Assembly: GCF_003987185.1 (NCBI RefSeq)
Contig: NZ_PIPS01000005.1
Span: 62,001-126,000, forward strand
Length of the DNA: 64,000 nucleotides
Direction: 5' to 3'
Source: Idiomarina aquatica
GTDB taxonomy: Bacteria; Pseudomonadota; Gammaproteobacteria; Enterobacterales; Alteromonadaceae
Within the stretch, counting starts at the first letter, position 1; every line of letters begins with the position of its first letter. A model generated the notes under the pieces. It searched no databases. It saw only the letters and a list, made by a program, of their open reading frames with translations, and was not told the origin of the DNA. Of the stretch, positions 55,339 to 64,000 are shown piece by piece. Position numbers and translations under genes: made by a program.

Positions 55339-56085
55339 GCTATTACGATACGTTCGTTCTGCAACGTCTTTTTCGCTGAGTGACGTTATGCTGGCCAATG
55401 CGCTCAGCACCTGCCGTAATCGCGCCGGTTCATTGCGTTCACCCTGATGCCCACACACTGGCATATCGGGGCAGTCTGTTTCTAGTACCATGGCGTCCAA
55501 TGGCAGCCTTGCCACCGCATCCCGTGTTTTTTTTGCGCGTGGATAGGTGATGGTGCCGCCAATGCCCAGAAAATAACCTTGTTCGACCCAGGCCTTGCCC
55601 TGCTCGTAACTACCGGAGAAGGCGTGCACAACGCCACGCTGCGGCCCTGATTCGCGCACCATTTTCAGCAGCTTATCAAGCGTTTTGCGATGATGCAGTA
55701 TAACCGGCAGTTGGTGTTCTCTGGCCAAGCGAAGCTGTTCTCGTAACAGCTGTTGCTGCCGCTCCATATGACCGCACTCTGCATCAAGACCAATTTCGCC
55801 TATCGCGCGCAGCCTGCCATCACTACCATGCTCCAACAACTGTTGTTTCAGTGCTTCGAGGTGCTCGGGCTGGTGCTTTTCGATAAAGTATGGGTGCAGG
55901 CCGAAACTGTAATAGGCAGAGCCAATTTCCAACGCCACCCGGGGCAGTTGTGCCCATTGCTCGCACGTCACGCCAAGTAGCATAAATTGCTCGATACCCT
56001 GTGCTCTGGCACGCTCTACCACTTCGTGCCGGTCGCGGTTAAACACCTCAAAGTCGAGATGGCAGTGGGTATCGAACAGTTGCAT
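55312..56085 (-). CDS. yjjV: TatD family metal-dependent hydrolase
   Basis: A 257-residue TIM-barrel deoxyribonuclease-like hydrolase. Metal ligands are in FDTHCHLDF at residues 4-12 and GEIGLD near 96; later HHR and VLETDCPDMP near 200 complete the site. Family members have 3'-5' DNase activity and also D-aminoacyl-tRNA deacylase-like roles have been proposed. Position beside prfC and the deo genes suggests the E. coli yjjV orthologue. It starts six bases after the prfC stop. Confidence 0.88.
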   Translation of the reverse strand: MQLFDTHCHLDFEVFNRDRHEVVERARAQGIEQFMLLGVTCEQWAQLPRVALEIGSAYYSFGLHPYFIEKHQPEHLEALKQQLLEHGSDGRLRAIGEIGLDAECGHMERQQQLLREQLRLAREHQLPVILHHRKTLDKLLKMVRESGPQRGVVHAFSGSYEQGKAWVEQGYFLGIGGTITYPRAKKTRDAVARLPLDAMVLETDCPDMPVCGHQGERNEPARLRQVLSALASITSLSEKDVAERTYRNSLALFGLNR

Positions 56086-56091
56086 CTAATG

Positions 56092-57687
56092 CTAGTGCTC
56101 GCGTGTGTGACTGAAGGTAATATCTGGATAACGCTCCTGCGCCAGACTTAAATTCACCATGGTCGGTGCGATATAGGTTAAGTTATCACCACCATCGAGC
56201 GCCAGGTTAGCTTCCGCTTTGCGCCGGAACTCATCCACTTTACGTTCGTCACCGGTTACCCAGCGGGCGGTTGCAACATTGATGTTCTCGTACACGGCAT
56301 CGACCTTATATTCGGTTTTCAAACGGTGTACCACCACATCAAACTGCAACACACCGACGGCGCCGACGATCAGATCGTTACTGATCAATGGCCGGAATAC
56401 CTGTACCGCTCCCTCTTCGGATAGTTGTACCAGACCTTTCAACAATTGCTTTTGTTTCAGTGGATCCTTCAGACGAATACGGCGGAACAGTTCCGGCGCA
56501 AAGTTCGGGATACCGCTGAATTTGAAATCGCTGCCGGCGGTAAAGGTGTCACCAATCTGGATGGTGCCGTGATTGTGCAGACCGATAATATCGCCCGGAT
56601 AAGCTTCATCGACATGCTCTCGGTCACCGGCCAAAAACGTCAGTGCATCACTGATACGGACATCCTTTCCGGTACGCACCTGACGCATTTTCATGCCTTT
56701 CTCGTATTTACCGGAGACGATTCTGAGAAACGCCACACGGTCACGGTGACGGGGATCCATGTTGGCCTGAATTTTAAAAATGAAACCCGAAAAGTCCGGG
56801 TTGTCGGCATGGATCAGCTCGCCGTCGTTCACCTCACGGGGTTGTGGCTGCGGAGCCCAGTCCACCAAACCATCCAACATATGATCAACGCCGAAGTTAC
56901 CCAGCGCCGTACCAAAATAAACCGGGGTTAATTCGCCCGCAAGGAAGAGCTCTTTATCAAACTCGTTAGAAGCGCCTTTGACCAATTCAATTTGTTCACG
57001 CAGCTCTTCCGCCCAAACACCAATACGTTGGTCCAGCTCGGGATTATCCAGGCCTTCAATAATGTCAATTTCCTGAATACGATGACCCTGCCCAGTTTTG
57101 TACAAAATGGTTTGGTCGAGTAATAAGTGATAAACCCCTTTAAAGTTTTTTCCGGAACCAATCGGCCAGGTAATCGGGGCGCACATGATTTTTAGAACGT
57201 CTTCGACTTCATCAAGCAGTTCCAGCGGGTCACGTATATCGCGATCCAACTTGTTCATAAAGGTGATGATGGGCGTATCGCGCAGCCGCGTCACTTCCAT
57301 CAGCTTAATGGTGCGATCTTCGACACCTTTAGCGCCGTCAATGACCATTAAACAGGAGTCGACAGCGGTCAGTGTACGGTAGGTATCTTCCGAAAAGTCC
57401 TCGTGTCCGGGGGTATCCAGTAAGTTCACCAGCCGATCGCGATACGGAAACTGCATCACCGAGGTCGTCACCGAGATGCCACGTTCCTGCTCCATCTCCA
57501 TCCAGTCTGACTTAGCATGCTGGCCGGACTTTTTGCCCTTCACGGTCCCGGCTTTTTGAATTTGCTGACCATGCAGCAAAACTTTCTCGGTAATTGTGGT
57601 TTTACCGGCATCAGGGTGCGAAATGATGGCAAACGTGCGGCGTTTTGCGACTTCGGTTGCGATTTTGTTACTGCGGGCGTCTGACAT
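56092..57687 (-). CDS. prfC: Peptide chain release factor 3
   Basis: A GTPase that removes RF1/RF2 from the ribosome after termination. The product of 531 residues has the P-loop SHPDAGKTT near residue 21, DTPGHEDF near 90 and NKLDRD near 145. Its length is normal (E. coli 529). I chose the ATG at 57687 with a GAAGG site; an ATG four codons earlier is possible. It lies downstream of deoB on the same strand and is followed by the TatD-family gene. Confidence 0.97.
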   Translation of the reverse strand: MSDARSNKIATEVAKRRTFAIISHPDAGKTTITEKVLLHGQQIQKAGTVKGKKSGQHAKSDWMEMEQERGISVTTSVMQFPYRDRLVNLLDTPGHEDFSEDTYRTLTAVDSCLMVIDGAKGVEDRTIKLMEVTRLRDTPIITFMNKLDRDIRDPLELLDEVEDVLKIMCAPITWPIGSGKNFKGVYHLLLDQTILYKTGQGHRIQEIDIIEGLDNPELDQRIGVWAEELREQIELVKGASNEFDKELFLAGELTPVYFGTALGNFGVDHMLDGLVDWAPQPQPREVNDGELIHADNPDFSGFIFKIQANMDPRHRDRVAFLRIVSGKYEKGMKMRQVRTGKDVRISDALTFLAGDREHVDEAYPGDIIGLHNHGTIQIGDTFTAGSDFKFSGIPNFAPELFRRIRLKDPLKQKQLLKGLVQLSEEGAVQVFRPLISNDLIVGAVGVLQFDVVVHRLKTEYKVDAVYENINVATARWVTGDERKVDEFRRKAEANLALDGGDNLTYIAPTMVNLSLAQERYPDITFSHTREH

Positions 57688-57773
57688 GAACCTTCTCAAT
57701 TAACTCATTAATGTATTACCCGCTATTTTCGCTGATTTACTCAGGATTCACAACGTTTCGGGTGCTATTCCCA

Positions 57774-58976
57774 TCAGCGCCGCAATGTTAACGCGCGTCC
57801 CTCCGCCATTGCCGGTAACTCAAACAGTTCACACAACGTTTGCCCGAGGTCCGCAAAACTGTCGCGCTGACCATGGCTGCCGGGCGCCAAAGCATCACCA
57901 GCCATTAACAAGGGCACAAATTCTCGCGTATGATCGGTACCCGGCCAGGTCGGATCACAGCCATGATCAGCCGTCAACACCAGAATATCGTCAGCGTTCA
58001 TAGCCTCGAGTAACTCCGGCAAACGCCGATCAACGCGCTCTAACTCTTGCGCGTATCCTTCCGTATCGCGGCGATGCCCATACAGCGTGTCAAAGTCGAC
58101 CAAGTTAGTGAAAATTAAACTGCGATCGCCGGCGCTTGCCATGGTCTCCAGGGTTTTGTCAATGAGCGCGTCAGTTCCTGCGGCTTTAATCGTTTGGGTG
58201 ATACCCCGATGCGCAAAAATATCGGCGATTTTACCGATCGCAATGACTTCCCCGCCGCTGTCCTTAAGCTTATCCAACACCGTCGGTAAAGGTGGCTCAA
58301 CCGCGTAGTCGCGGCGATTGTGGGTGCGCTCGAAATCGGCCGGGCTATTACCAACAAATGGCCGCGCAATAACACGACCAATGTTGTAATCATCGAGCAG
58401 TTCCCGGGCGATTTCGCACACCTCATATAGACGTTGCAGACCAAAATGCTGCTCGTGAGCGGCAATCTGGAATACCGAGTCTGCCGAGGTATAAACTATC
58501 GGTTTTTCACTGCGAATGTGTTCACTACCAAGGCGTTGAAGAATTTCCGTGCCGGACGCATGGCAATTACCCAGTACCCCTTTTAGTTGGGCTTTTTCAA
58601 TCAGGGCATTAAGCAATTCAGGCGGAAATGAGTGCTGTGGTTGTTCGAAATACCCCCACTCAAAATGCACCGGAACGCCCATCAGTTCCCAATGGCCGGA
58701 GGGCGTGTCCTTGCCGGAGGAGTGCTCAGCAGCCCAGGCATAACTGTGCTGTGCTGAGTGGTGTGCAAAGCCGGGCGCCCAATCACCGGTAGCACCCCGA
58801 TGGGCTTCAGCCAGACCCAGAGCGCACAGATTCGGCAGTTGCAGCGGTTTTGCCTGCGCTGCCCGTGCCGCGGCAATGTGTCCAAACGTATCTGCCCCTT
58901 GATCACCAAACTTAGCCGCATCCGGCGCACTGCCGATACCAAATGAATCCAACACCACAATAATTGCACGTGCCAT
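57774..58976 (-). CDS. deoB: Phosphopentomutase DeoB
   Basis: Interconverts (deoxy)ribose 1-phosphate and 5-phosphate in nucleoside catabolism. The 400-residue alkaline-phosphatase-superfamily protein begins [19 protein letters not shown] with the metal Asp, carries the phosphoacceptor Thr in [10 protein letters not shown] near residue 90, and has [18 protein letters not shown] near 340. AGGAGG precedes the ATG. It is the third gene of deoC-deoA-deoB. The purine phosphorylase gene deoD, which follows deoB in E. coli, is absent here. Confidence 0.97.
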   Translation of the reverse strand: MARAIIVVLDSFGIGSAPDAAKFGDQGADTFGHIAAARAAQAKPLQLPNLCALGLAEAHRGATGDWAPGFAHHSAQHSYAWAAEHSSGKDTPSGHWELMGVPVHFEWGYFEQPQHSFPPELLNALIEKAQLKGVLGNCHASGTEILQRLGSEHIRSEKPIVYTSADSVFQIAAHEQHFGLQRLYEVCEIARELLDDYNIGRVIARPFVGNSPADFERTHNRRDYAVEPPLPTVLDKLKDSGGEVIAIGKIADIFAHRGITQTIKAAGTDALIDKTLETMASAGDRSLIFTNLVDFDTLYGHRRDTEGYAQELERVDRRLPELLEAMNADDILVLTADHGCDPTWPGTDHTREFVPLLMAGDALAPGSHGQRDSFADLGQTLCELFELPAMAEGRALTLRR

Positions 58977-59010
58977 CTGCTGCCTCCTTTAAGACCGCTG
59001 AAATCCCTGC

Positions 59011-60348
59011 CTAATCACCCATTCGCTCATAAATTACCGGCTGTTCCGGCGCCGCTTCTGCGCCAATCCGGTAAGCCTCGGTCAGTGTTGCTGCCGCTTG
59101 TTGCCAATCATCCTCGGAATCGGCGTGAATGGTCGCGAGTACGAGATCCGCTTCTGCTTTGCAGCCGATACCCGCCAGATCCGTCAAACCTACCGCGTAA
59201 TTGAGCGGATCGGAAGCGATCCGTCGACCACCACCCAGCGCCACCACGGCCATTCCTACCGCTCGAGTGTCGATTGCGTTTACCCAACCTTGTTGAGGCA
59301 GTCCACTGTCGGCCAGTGTTAACGGTTTGATTATCTTCGCCTTAGCCAGATGCTGTTCAGGCCGTTCAAGCAGGTCGGTCGGGCCGCCCAACAAACTCAC
59401 CATTTTCGCAAAGCGTTCAGCAGCGGCCCCGCTGACAAGCACCTGCTCAACACGCTCCGCGGCTTGCTCGTGGGTTCTACAAAGGCCACCTTGCAACAAC
59501 ATTTCCACCGCCAGGGCATGCGTCACCACATGTAAGCGAGGGTCACGATGGCGACCGGTCAAATAGTCAATCGCCAGTTTTACTTCGATCGCGTTACCCG
59601 CCGCGGACGCTAACGGTTGGTTCATATCAGTGATCAGCGCTGAGGTTTTCACCCCTACACGATTGGCGACCGAGGTTAAACTTCGGGCCAACTCGACCGC
59701 ACGCTCATACTCAGCCATAAATGCGCCGCTGCCAGTTTTTACATCCAGCACCAGGCCGTCCAGCCCTTCGGCAAGCTTTTTCGCCAAAATAGACGCCGTG
59801 ATCAAGGGCACCGATTCAACCGTCGCGGTTATATCACGGGTGGCATAAAAACGTTGGTCTGCCGGCGCTAACTGTCCGGTCTGTCCGATAATCGCTACCC
59901 CCGCCTCTTTGACGGTGCGTGCAAACCGCTCATTGTCCGGTTTGGTCTGATAGCCATTAATCGCATCAAATTTATCCAACGTACCGCCAGTATGACCAAG
60001 ACCACGACCGGAAATCATCGGCACGAAACCACCGCAGGCAGCGACAATGGGTCCCAACATCAAGCTGACAACATCACCGACACCACCGGTCGAATGTTTA
60101 TCCAGTACCGGACCACCTAAATCGAGTTGCTGCCAGTTCAGTACCTCACCGGAGTCACGCATGGACAGGGTTAACGTGGCTTTTTCCTGCTCGTTCATTC
60201 CCTGGAAATAGATTGCCATTGCCATCGCCGCAATCTGACCTTCACTCACCGATTCATCGGTTATTCCTTGCACAAACGCCTGAATCTGTTCCTCACTCAG
60301 GGGTTTGCCGTCACGTTTTGTCCGAATGGCTTCCTGCGCTAAAAACAT
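59011..60348 (-). CDS. deoA: Thymidine phosphorylase DeoA
   Basis: Cleaves thymidine or deoxyuridine with phosphate to base and deoxyribose 1-phosphate. The 445-residue protein carries the family signature SGRGLGHTGGTLDKFDAI near residue 113 and DKHSTGGVGD near 83 (phosphate site), plus LVLDVKTGSGAFM near 196. Length is near E. coli DeoA (440). It lies three bases after deoC, indicating a shared transcript. Confidence 0.97.
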   Translation of the reverse strand: MFLAQEAIRTKRDGKPLSEEQIQAFVQGITDESVSEGQIAAMAMAIYFQGMNEQEKATLTLSMRDSGEVLNWQQLDLGGPVLDKHSTGGVGDVVSLMLGPIVAACGGFVPMISGRGLGHTGGTLDKFDAINGYQTKPDNERFARTVKEAGVAIIGQTGQLAPADQRFYATRDITATVESVPLITASILAKKLAEGLDGLVLDVKTGSGAFMAEYERAVELARSLTSVANRVGVKTSALITDMNQPLASAAGNAIEVKLAIDYLTGRHRDPRLHVVTHALAVEMLLQGGLCRTHEQAAERVEQVLVSGAAAERFAKMVSLLGGPTDLLERPEQHLAKAKIIKPLTLADSGLPQQGWVNAIDTRAVGMAVVALGGGRRIASDPLNYAVGLTDLAGIGCKAEADLVLATIHADSEDDWQQAAATLTEAYRIGAEAAPEQPVIYERMGD

Positions 60349-60351
60349 AAC

Positions 60352-61080
60352 TTATCCTAACTGTTGTTTAAGATCGTTAACCAGACTGCTGGCACCAATA
60401 CGAAAATGTTCAGGTGTCACCCAGTCCTTGCCCATGATATCCGCCGCCAGGTTAATGTACTGTTCGGCGTCTGCTAACGTCCGAATCCCACCAGCGGCCT
60501 TAAAGCCAACGTTGCGGCCGGATGCCTTAATCGCGTTCAACATCACAGCGGTCGCTTCCAGCGTTGCGTTAACCGGCACCTTACCGGTTGAAGTTTTAAT
60601 AAAATCCGCACCGGCGTCAATGGCCAATTCGCTGGCTCGTTTTATCCGTTCCGGGGTTTTTAATTCACCGGACTCGATGATCACTTTTAGGTGAGCCTGC
60701 TGGCCACAGGCAGCTTTTACTGCGCTGACTAATTCTGTCACCACAGCCTCATCGCCAGCGATGAGAGCATTGTAAGGCAGCACCACGTCGACTTCGTCAG
60801 CGCCAACCGCCACGGCCCGTTCGGTTTCTGCAACAGCCCGCGCAACATTATCATGACCTTCAGGAAAGTTTGTTACGGTAGCCACCGGTAACGACAAACC
60901 TCGTTGCTGTAGCGCTTGTTTGGCCGCCACAATCAATTCCGGAAAAACACACAATGCCGCAACCTCAATACCATCAAAGCTCGCGTTATCACTGAGCGTT
61001 TCAATGGTGGCCACCGTGTCAGAATTATTTAAACTGGTTAAATCAATGTAGGAAGCAATGGTTGCTATTCTCTCGCGCAT
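60352..61080 (-). CDS. deoC: Deoxyribose-phosphate aldolase DeoC
   Basis: Splits deoxyribose 5-phosphate into acetaldehyde and glyceraldehyde 3-phosphate. The 242-residue barrel has EVDVVLPYNALIAGD near residue 98, the Schiff-base Lys in DFIKTSTGK near 160 and GFKAAGGIRT near 190 with the second Lys. A AAAGGAAC site precedes the ATG. It is the first deo gene, and follows rimI by 18 bases, so the deo genes may partly share the holD-rimI transcript. No CytR/DeoR operators were evident. Confidence 0.97.
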   Translation of the reverse strand: MRERIATIASYIDLTSLNNSDTVATIETLSDNASFDGIEVAALCVFPELIVAAKQALQQRGLSLPVATVTNFPEGHDNVARAVAETERAVAVGADEVDVVLPYNALIAGDEAVVTELVSAVKAACGQQAHLKVIIESGELKTPERIKRASELAIDAGADFIKTSTGKVPVNATLEATAVMLNAIKASGRNVGFKAAGGIRTLADAEQYINLAADIMGKDWVTPEHFRIGASSLVNDLKQQLG

Positions 61081-61098
61081 ACGGGTTTGTTCCTTTTG

Positions 61099-61575
61099 TT
61101 AGGTTAGATTACGGTTGGCCTGCCAACGCATCACCAGGCCGTCTTCGCGACCGTCGTTATTGGCGTAATAGTTAGGGCGTCTGCCTACCGTCTCAAATCC
61201 ACTTTGTGTGTACAAATGAATTGCGGCGTGATTGGATACACGGACTTCTAAGAATACGATCAAACCATGTCGTGCGGCATGATCCAGCACATCATTCAGT
61301 AGTAACCGACCAAATCCCCGCCCCTGATAGTCCGGTGCAACGGCGATATTGTGCAGTGTTAACTCATCGACAACCTGCTGACAGACGGTAAAGCCGACGG
61401 CTTGTTGGTGGAGCGTTAACTGCCGCCAACGATAGCCGGTACCAACGCTCGCCATAAAAACCTTCTCGCTCCATGGTCGCCGATGGGCACGTTGCTCAAT
61501 CGCATACAGTGGCACAGAGGGCGAACTGTCAGACAGGTTTATTGTTGCGTTATGTGTTGACGAATGTTGTGCCAA
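61099..61575 (-). CDS. rimI: Ribosomal protein S18 N-acetyltransferase RimI
   Basis: A GNAT acetyltransferase that acetylates the N-terminal Ala of ribosomal protein S18. The 158-residue protein has IEQRAHRRPWSEKVF near residue 27, the acetyl-CoA loop QGRGFGRLLL near 88 and a C-terminal NYYANNDGREDGLVM pattern as in E. coli RimI. It overlaps the holD end by 37 bases, so a later start is conceivable, but the length fits. Gene order holD-rimI is conserved. Confidence 0.94.
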   Translation of the reverse strand: MAQHSSTHNATINLSDSSPSVPLYAIEQRAHRRPWSEKVFMASVGTGYRWRQLTLHQQAVGFTVCQQVVDELTLHNIAVAPDYQGRGFGRLLLNDVLDHAARHGLIVFLEVRVSNHAAIHLYTQSGFETVGRRPNYYANNDGREDGLVMRWQANRNLT

Positions 61576-61901
61576 AATTCACGTTTCCCGGCGGCGCTGC
61601 TCAGTTGTTGCTGACACTGCTGATAATCCCATACCATGGCGCTGTCACTGGCTGCCTTAACGGCTACCGGACGGCAGTCCAGCAGCACACAGCAATCTTC
61701 CAACCAGCGCGGCAATTGCACCGGCAGTGGCTCCGCAGCGGTTAGATAAAATGGCCCCAGACGGTAATGGTAACGCAGCGTAGTAGCGGCTTGAGTTTTA
61801 TCGGCGTCCGACTCCGCACTATGCAGTTGCTTTAACTGATAGGCAGGAATCGCCATTACCTTTAACGCATCACGCTGTTGAGCACGCCAACGAACGGGCA
61901 T
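61539..61901 (-). CDS. holD: DNA polymerase III psi subunit HolD, N-terminally short
   Basis: A 120-residue protein recognised mainly by position before rimI and by weak likeness to E. coli Psi: AIPAY near residue 17 corresponds to AIPAH, and the C-terminus KREFWHNIRQHI corresponds to the Psi C-terminal helix. Psi bridges the clamp loader to HolC/SSB. About ten residues found at the E. coli N-terminus, needed for clamp-loader contact, are absent because an in-frame stop lies just upstream of the ATG. tRNA-Trp lies 77 bases upstream on the same strand. Confidence 0.7.
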   Translation of the reverse strand: MPVRWRAQQRDALKVMAIPAYQLKQLHSAESDADKTQAATTLRYHYRLGPFYLTAAEPLPVQLPRWLEDCCVLLDCRPVAVKAASDSAMVWDYQQCQQQLSSAAGKREFWHNIRQHITQQ

Positions 61902-61978
61902 CAGTCATCCTGTTTTGTTGAAGAATTCTGTGAGTAGTGTAAACGAAGCGTTTAAAGAGTGCTAGCAAGGGGATAAAT

Positions 61979-62054
61979 TGGCAGGGGCGGAGGGATTCGA
62001 ACCCCCAACCGTCGGTTTTGGAGACCGCTGTTCTGCCATTGGAACTACGCCCCT
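61979..62054 (-). tRNA. tRNA-Trp (CCA anticodon)
   Basis: The minus strand forms a full 76-nt cloverleaf with AGGGGCG / CGCCCCT acceptor arms, anticodon loop TCTCCAAAA with anticodon CCA, a GGTTCGAATCC T-arm and an encoded 3' CCA. It decodes UGG as tryptophan. A near-consensus promoter lies 17 bases upstream, and holD follows 77 bases downstream. Confidence 0.97.
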
Positions 62055-62070
62055 GCATCATGAACTCAGG

Positions 62071-62098
62071 ATTATACTCAGCTCATTTGTGCACGCAA
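62071..62098 (-). promoter_or_regulatory. Promoter of tRNA-Trp
   Basis: Minus-strand TTGCGT (62093-62098) and a perfect TATAAT (62071-62076) are spaced by 16 bases. The start would be near 62064, ten bases before the mature tRNA 5' end. The transcript may continue into holD-rimI since no terminator is visible after the tRNA. Confidence 0.7.
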
Positions 62099-62143
62099 GC
62101 AGAAACTGCCTTCAGCCTGATTAACTGCGGATAAAATAAGCAA

Positions 62144-63004
62144 TCAGGCCTCATTCAGTTCAAATAACGCGTCCTGAACCTCTGCAACCAGGGTTTCGAC
62201 TTCGACCTCGTCAAGCTTTAGCCGGGTCATCACCACATCTTCTACTTGTTGCCACTCGGCTTTACCGGCCAGACTGCGAGTCCGCAGATCGACGGCATAC
62301 TTAGCTAGTTTGGCGATGGAAACCAGATTAATCGCTACCGGATGCAGTTCTGAATCGGAACTCAGTACCGAACTGTCGTCGTACAAATAATAGATCGCTT
62401 CAACCAACAAGCTGGGTAACTTCCACTGTTGCGCCAGTAGCGCCCCGATGGTGGTGTGTGAAGTATCAAATTGGCGCTGTTCCTGCTCCTGCAACTCATA
62501 CCATGAGGTGCTGTCGGCACGGCGTACGAAATCAGCGTAATCGTCAAATTGCTCCAGCATCACCGCAATACCGCTATTCTGAAACAAGCCCAGCATGTAG
62601 GCGTGGTCTTTCACTGAGGATAATCCAACGCTGTCTGCAACGACCGCACAGGCACTCGCGACCCACTCGTTATAACGCCAAAACTCGGATAAGTCGTAAT
62701 TACCGCTGAGCGCTCGCTTTAAAGCTACCGCCCGGACAATCGGGAACACGCGACGAAAACCTAAGATCATGACCGCCTGTTGAATCGAGTCGATTGTCTG
62801 ACGGCGACGATACGCCGCCGAATTCACGACCTGCAGAACCGCTGCGGCGATACCCACATCCGCCGCAATGGCATCGGCGATCACGCTAACATCCGGGTCT
62901 TCCTTTTTAGCCTCGGCACTCACCGTTAACAGGGTCTGAGGTCGAGGCGGTATACTGACGTTTTGTAATAGCTTTTTTTCAGCGGCAGTGATTACAATCG
63001 CCAT
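62144..63004 (-). CDS. HDOD domain signalling protein
   Basis: A 286-residue cytoplasmic protein consisting of one HDOD domain (about residues 20-220), a relative of HD phosphohydrolases that usually lacks catalytic metal residues and acts in signalling. Typical segments are VAAAVLQVVNSAAYRRRQ near 52, ILGFRRVF near 80 and HTTIGALLAQQWKLP near 184. No output or receiver domain is attached. A GGGAG site precedes the ATG. It is divergent from tamA across 84 bases. Its pathway is unknown. Confidence 0.9.
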   Translation of the reverse strand: MAIVITAAEKKLLQNVSIPPRPQTLLTVSAEAKKEDPDVSVIADAIAADVGIAAAVLQVVNSAAYRRRQTIDSIQQAVMILGFRRVFPIVRAVALKRALSGNYDLSEFWRYNEWVASACAVVADSVGLSSVKDHAYMLGLFQNSGIAVMLEQFDDYADFVRRADSTSWYELQEQEQRQFDTSHTTIGALLAQQWKLPSLLVEAIYYLYDDSSVLSSDSELHPVAINLVSIAKLAKYAVDLRTRSLAGKAEWQQVEDVVMTRLKLDEVEVETLVAEVQDALFELNEA

Positions 63005-63088
63005 CTAAAGCTCCCTTTATCAACTATCATTTTACTTTTTTGCACCCGGCGTGCGACTATGGACGCAAGCTCCGGAGATGTGTACGCG

Positions 63089-64000
63089 ATGATAACACTG
63101 GCCAAAACCAAACTTGCCAATTTGGCGTTGTTTTTTTTCTTGCTCGCAGCGTCGCTGCCACTGCAAGCCTCTACCGTTACTCACGTTAGCGTTGATATCC
63201 GCGGTATTGACGGGCGGCTGTTGGACAATGTCAACGCCTACTTACAGATTGCTAATTTAGACCCAGAGCGACGTTACGTAAACTATCAAATTCGTTATTT
63301 ACACCGAAAAGCAGCAGCAGAAATTAAAGCCGCACTACAACCATTCGGGTACTATCAAGTTGACGTCGACAGTCGTTTAACCGCAACCGATGATGGCAGG
63401 TGGCAAGCCAGCTATCAAGTCACGTTAAACGAGCCGGTCACTTTTGCCCAAACGCAATGGCAAATCGACGGCGAAGGACGCGACGATGAGGTCCTGCAAA
63501 AGCTGCTCGCTAACAACAAAATTGAGCCTGGCGACACCCTGATTCATAGCCGCTACGAGTCGATAAAGTCTGCCTTATTGCGCCAGGCTATCCAACGTGG
63601 TTATCAAAATGCGCGCTATAAACAGGCACAAATAACCGTTGATACCGAACGCAACAGTGCCGACCTTGAAGTGATATTTGACACCGGACCACGTTACTTT
63701 TTCGGCGAATTGACGGTGGTCGACAGTCACCTGGACGCCGATCTGATCCGCCGTTACGCGCGCTTTAAACAGGGAACCCCCTATCTCAACTCGGAACTGA
63801 GTCGTTTGCAGGTGGATCTTGGCAACAGTGATTACTTTTCGCAGGTGACCATCCGTAGTGACTGGCAAAATGCCGATAGCAACCAGCAAGTTCCCGTAAA
63901 CGTTGAAACCCAAGCTAACGAACAAACACAGTACCGTTATGGTATTGGCTACGGCACGGATACGGGTGTTCGACTCACCGCCGGACTCGATCGACGTTGG
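63089..64000 (+). CDS. tamA: TamA outer membrane assembly factor, 3' truncated by window end
   Basis: The frame stays open to the right edge, so only the first 304 residues are seen. A signal peptide (hydrophobic LALFFFLLAASLPLQA, cleavage near residue 26) is followed by three POTRA domains (about 30-250), including GYYQVDVD and GPRYFFGELTVV segments. The last visible residues TQYRYGIGYGTDTGVRL start the beta-barrel of an Omp85 protein. TamA works with TamB in inserting outer-membrane proteins. The ATG at 63089 is 11 bases after GGAG. Confidence 0.9.
   Translation, partial: MITLAKTKLANLALFFFLLAASLPLQASTVTHVSVDIRGIDGRLLDNVNAYLQIANLDPERRYVNYQIRYLHRKAAAEIKAALQPFGYYQVDVDSRLTATDDGRWQASYQVTLNEPVTFAQTQWQIDGEGRDDEVLQKLLANNKIEPGDTLIHSRYESIKSALLRQAIQRGYQNARYKQAQITVDTERNSADLEVIFDTGPRYFFGELTVVDSHLDADLIRRYARFKQGTPYLNSELSRLQVDLGNSDYFSQVTIRSDWQNADSNQQVPVNVETQANEQTQYRYGIGYGTDTGVRLTAGLDRRW

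Noticed and set aside
61870-62061. A 63-codon minus-strand frame running across tRNA-Trp
   Set aside because: It is read through a tRNA gene in antisense-free but structurally constrained sequence, has no recognisable features and is explained by the tRNA and holD.

Overview
The window is a compact, roughly 50% GC stretch of ordinary chromosome from a marine-type gammaproteobacterium. Gene content, protein similarity as I recognise it and gene order point to the Alteromonadales, most likely Idiomarina or a close relative. No species can be named from sequence alone. No insertion sequence, prophage, integron, CRISPR array or rRNA operon is visible. Many gene blocks keep the Escherichia coli order: rnd-fadD-(yeaY)-tsaB-yoaA, hisL-GDCBHAFI, apt-dnaX-ybaB-recR-htpG-adk, yajG-(ppiA)-ampG, glyA-nrdR-ribD, and a large region corresponding to E. 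coli 99 min (holD-rimI, deoCAB, prfC, tatD family, smp/serB, radA, ettA).

Layout. 1-2.6 kb: grxD, sodB, fadR, dsbB. 2.6-12.2 kb: a long leftward series (yoaA, tsaB, small orphan proteins, a YeaY-like lipoprotein, an alpha/beta hydrolase, fadD, rnd, ycgL, an MltB-family transglycosylase, ycgN). 12.3-19.6 kb: a complete histidine operon with a leader peptide and a classical attenuator. 19.6-28.9 kb: leftward MATE pump, hydrolase, MAPEG protein, adk, htpG, recR, ybaB, dnaX, apt and a single-domain response regulator. 28.9-34.2 kb: a 40-residue membrane protein and a six-gene TonB2-type energy-transduction operon (DUF3450, TtpC, ExbB, ExbD, TonB, TPR). 34.7-36.2 kb: priC, a histone-deacetylase-like hydrolase and 4.5S RNA. 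36.3-41.7 kb: crotonase, a ketoacyl synthase III, then yajG-ppiA-ampG-panE. 41.7-45.7 kb: ribBX, ribD, nrdR, glyA. 45.9-51.4 kb: ettA, a BtuCDF/FecCD-type ABC importer, radA. 51.5-64 kb: a large double-PilZ protein, serB/smp, tatD family, prfC, deoBAC, rimI, holD, tRNA-Trp, an HDOD protein and the start of tamA, which runs off the right edge.

How parts work together. FadR and FadD form a small fatty-acid regulon, with FadR-like operators visible at both promoters; the crotonase and KAS III genes may belong to the same physiology. The his genes cover the whole pathway from ATP and PRPP to histidine. The TonB2 operon supplies proton-motive force to outer-membrane receptors that are not in this window.

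I did not find a clearly novel multi-gene system. The most interesting items are a predicted dnaX -1 frameshift at an A10 run, the three-copy GCTAGCC his attenuator, the paired FadR sites, a 15-bp perfect inverted repeat that contains the ribosome binding site of the crotonase gene, two small orphan proteins with similar C-terminal tails and near-consensus promoters, and an unlisted 40-residue membrane protein.
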